Positions 6,785 through 8,266 of a stretch of DNA of 8,266 nucleotides are shown piece after piece. Positions within the stretch are counted from its first letter, which is position 1. Every line of letters begins with the position of its first letter. The stretch spans positions 1-8,266 of the forward strand of contig CAKZXL010000677.1 in NCBI GenBank assembly GCA_937883885.1, written 5' to 3'. The DNA comes from an uncultured Aquincola sp. GTDB taxonomy: Bacteria > Pseudomonadota > Gammaproteobacteria > Burkholderiales > Burkholderiaceae. Below the pieces are notes generated by a model that did not search any database, had not been told where the DNA came from, and saw only the letters and a program-made list of their open reading frames with translations. A program made the position numbers and the translations under genes.

Positions 6785-8266
6785 TCAGTTCACGCGGCGT
6801 TGCTGGCCCTGCCAGTACGGCTCTCGCACGTCCTTGCGCGAGAGCTTGCCGTTGCTGTTGCGCGGCAGCGCGGTCACGAAGTCGATGCTGCGCGGTCGCT
6901 TGAAGCCGGCCAGCCGGCCTTCGCAGAAGTCCATCAGCGCCTGCGCATCGGCGCTTTGCCCGTCGCGCAGCACCACCACCGCCTTCACCGCCTCGCCCCA
7001 ATGCGCATCGGGCACGCCGATCACGCAGGCTTCGTACACCGCCGGGTGCTGGGCCAGCACCGATTCCACCTCGCGCGGGTACACGTTGAAGCCGCCCGAC
7101 ACCAGCATCTCCTTCTTGCGGTCGACGATGTGGATGTAGCCCTCCTCGTCCACCCGGGCCAGGTCGCCGGTGCGCAGCCAGCCGTCCTCGCCCAGCACCT
7201 CCTGCGTCAATGCCGGCGCGCGCCAGTAGCCGGCGAACACGTCGGGCCCGCGCACGCAGATCTCGCCGATCGCATCGCCCTGCACCGGCTGGCCGGCCTC
7301 GTCCAGCACCTGCACGTCCGATTCGCCCAGCGCGCGGCCGCAGGCATACAACAGCTCGGGCCGCTCGCCGCTGATGGCGCGTGCATGGTCGGCGATGGAC
7401 AGGCCCACCACGCCGCCCGTGGTCTCGGCCGCGCCGTAGCCTTGCGCCAGCACCGGCCCGAAGGCAGCCCAGGCCTCGCGGATGCGGGCCGGCGACATCG
7501 GCGCGGCGCCATAGCTCAGCAGCCGCAGGCTGGAGAGGTCACGCTCGCGCAGCGTGGGCTCGGCCAGCAGGGCATGGATCATGGCCGGCACGAAGAAGGC
7601 CATGGTCACCCGCTGCTGCTCGATAGCGCGCAGGATCTCGGCCGGCTGGAAGCGGTCCATCAGCAGCACCGTGGCGCCCTGGAACAGCATCGGCTGGATG
7701 AACATGCCGCTGGCATGGGTGATGGGGCCGCACAGCATCAGCACGTCGCCGGGGCCGGCCTGCATGCGGCCCATCACCACCTTGCGCAGCGAGGTGAAGC
7801 GGTTGCCCACCGTCTGCATCGCGGCCTTGAGCTTGCCGGTGGAGCCGGAGGTGTAGTGCAGCACGGCCAGTTCTTCAGGCCGCATCTCCTCGCGCAGCGG
7901 GGTGGCGGGCTGGGCGGCCAGCAGCGCTTCATAGTCGGCCCAGCCGTCGGCTTGGGCGCCGCCGTCCAGCGCGACGAAGCGCCGCAGGCCGGGCACGGCC
8001 TCGGCCGCGGCCTGCACCATCGTGCGGTGCTGTGGCCCGGCGATGCAGGCCGCCGGCTCGGCATTGGCCAGCGCATCGGCCAGCTCGGCCGGCGCCAGGC
8101 GCGCGTTCAGCGCCACCTTCACCAGCCCCAGCTTGTAGAAGGCGCATTCCATTTCCACGATCTCGGGCCGGTTGGGCGAGACGATGGCCACCCGGTCGCC
8201 ACGCTGCAGGCCTTGCGCCCGCAGCGCATGGGCCAGCTGGTTGGAACGTGCTTCCAGCGCGCGGTA
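6785..8266 (-). CDS. AMP-binding acyl-CoA synthetase (5' end missing)
   Basis: This ANL-superfamily ligase would activate a carboxylic acid with ATP and then form its CoA thioester. The frame is open to the right edge, where it reads YRALEARSNQLAHALR, giving 493 visible residues and lacking a few dozen at the N-terminus. Visible core motifs (numbered from the edge) are the phosphate loop YTSGSTGKLK at about 138-147, YGAAE (A5) at about 277-281, WLRTGDLA (A7) at about 363-370, DRKKEMLVSGGFNVYPREVE (A8) at about 382-401, and catalytic lysine K474 in NSNGKLSRKDVR (A10). The phosphate loop has LKA where PKG is usual. A GTG near 8191 lies inside the domain and is not the start. It is the first visible gene of an operon with an acyl-CoA dehydrogenase 11 bases downstream and a Bug receptor after it. 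Medium-chain, branched or aromatic acid are all possible substrates. Confidence 0.92.
   Translation of the reverse strand, partial: YRALEARSNQLAHALRAQGLQRGDRVAIVSPNRPEIVEMECAFYKLGLVKVALNARLAPAELADALANAEPAACIAGPQHRTMVQAAAEAVPGLRRFVALDGGAQADGWADYEALLAAQPATPLREEMRPEELAVLHYTSGSTGKLKAAMQTVGNRFTSLRKVVMGRMQAGPGDVLMLCGPITHASGMFIQPMLFQGATVLLMDRFQPAEILRAIEQQRVTMAFFVPAMIHALLAEPTLRERDLSSLRLLSYGAAPMSPARIREAWAAFGPVLAQGYGAAETTGGVVGLSIADHARAISGERPELLYACGRALGESDVQVLDEAGQPVQGDAIGEICVRGPDVFAGYWRAPALTQEVLGEDGWLRTGDLARVDEEGYIHIVDRKKEMLVSGGFNVYPREVESVLAQHPAVYEACVIGVPDAHWGEAVKAVVVLRDGQSADAQALMDFCEGRLAGFKRPRSIDFVTALPRNSNGKLSRKDVREPYWQGQQRRVN

Noticed and set aside
5403..7139. A 578-codon open frame on the + strand, antisense to the dehydrogenase and its neighbours
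   Set aside because: It spans parts of three well-supported genes on the other strand and encodes Arg/Ala/Gln-rich sequence with no recognisable domain.

Overview
The window is a high-GC (roughly 70% or more by eye), gene-dense bacterial segment with six protein genes. Strong third-position GC bias, a Bug-type solute-binding protein and LysR regulators at the left edge and beside dsdA all point to a betaproteobacterium of the order Burkholderiales. That placement is inferred from gene content and composition, not from a phylogenetic marker. No rRNA, tRNA, CRISPR array, insertion sequence or phage gene was seen. No gene-free stretch exceeds about 116 bases.

Layout, left to right. (1) Bases 1-768, + strand: the 3' part of a LysR-family regulator cut by the window edge. 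It converges on (2) dsdA, D-serine ammonia-lyase, - strand, 800-2209, with a hairpin between the two stop codons. (3) dsdC, + strand, 2326-3267, is divergent from dsdA. The 116-bp region between them holds a perfect 8-bp inverted repeat with the LysR signature ATC-N9-GAT and a plausible sigma70 promoter for dsdA spaced as expected for LysR activation. (4) A COG0523 zinc-metallochaperone GTPase of the ZigA/YciC type, - strand, 3299-4522, converges on dsdC. It has an AT-rich Fur/Zur-like palindrome just before its start. (5-7) A - strand operon reads right to left: an acyl-CoA synthetase (6785 to beyond 8266, 5' end outside the window), an acyl-CoA dehydrogenase (5574-6773), and a Bug/TctC-type periplasmic binding protein (4606-5577). 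The dehydrogenase and binding-protein genes share an ATGA stop/start overlap.

How the parts work together. dsdC-dsdA is a self-contained D-serine catabolic or detoxification unit: DsdC would sense D-serine and activate dsdA, which converts D-serine to pyruvate and ammonia. The usual DsdX permease is not adjacent. The three-gene operon looks like a carboxylic-acid utilisation module: capture in the periplasm, activation to a CoA thioester, then alpha,beta-dehydrogenation. Its substrate cannot be read from the sequence. The GTPase is a separate unit, probably induced by zinc limitation.

Nothing here amounts to a wholly new system. The points most worth a second look are the dsdA/dsdC control region, the metal-type operator before the GTPase, and an acyl-CoA dehydrogenase that seems to lack glutamate at both of the family's known catalytic-base positions.
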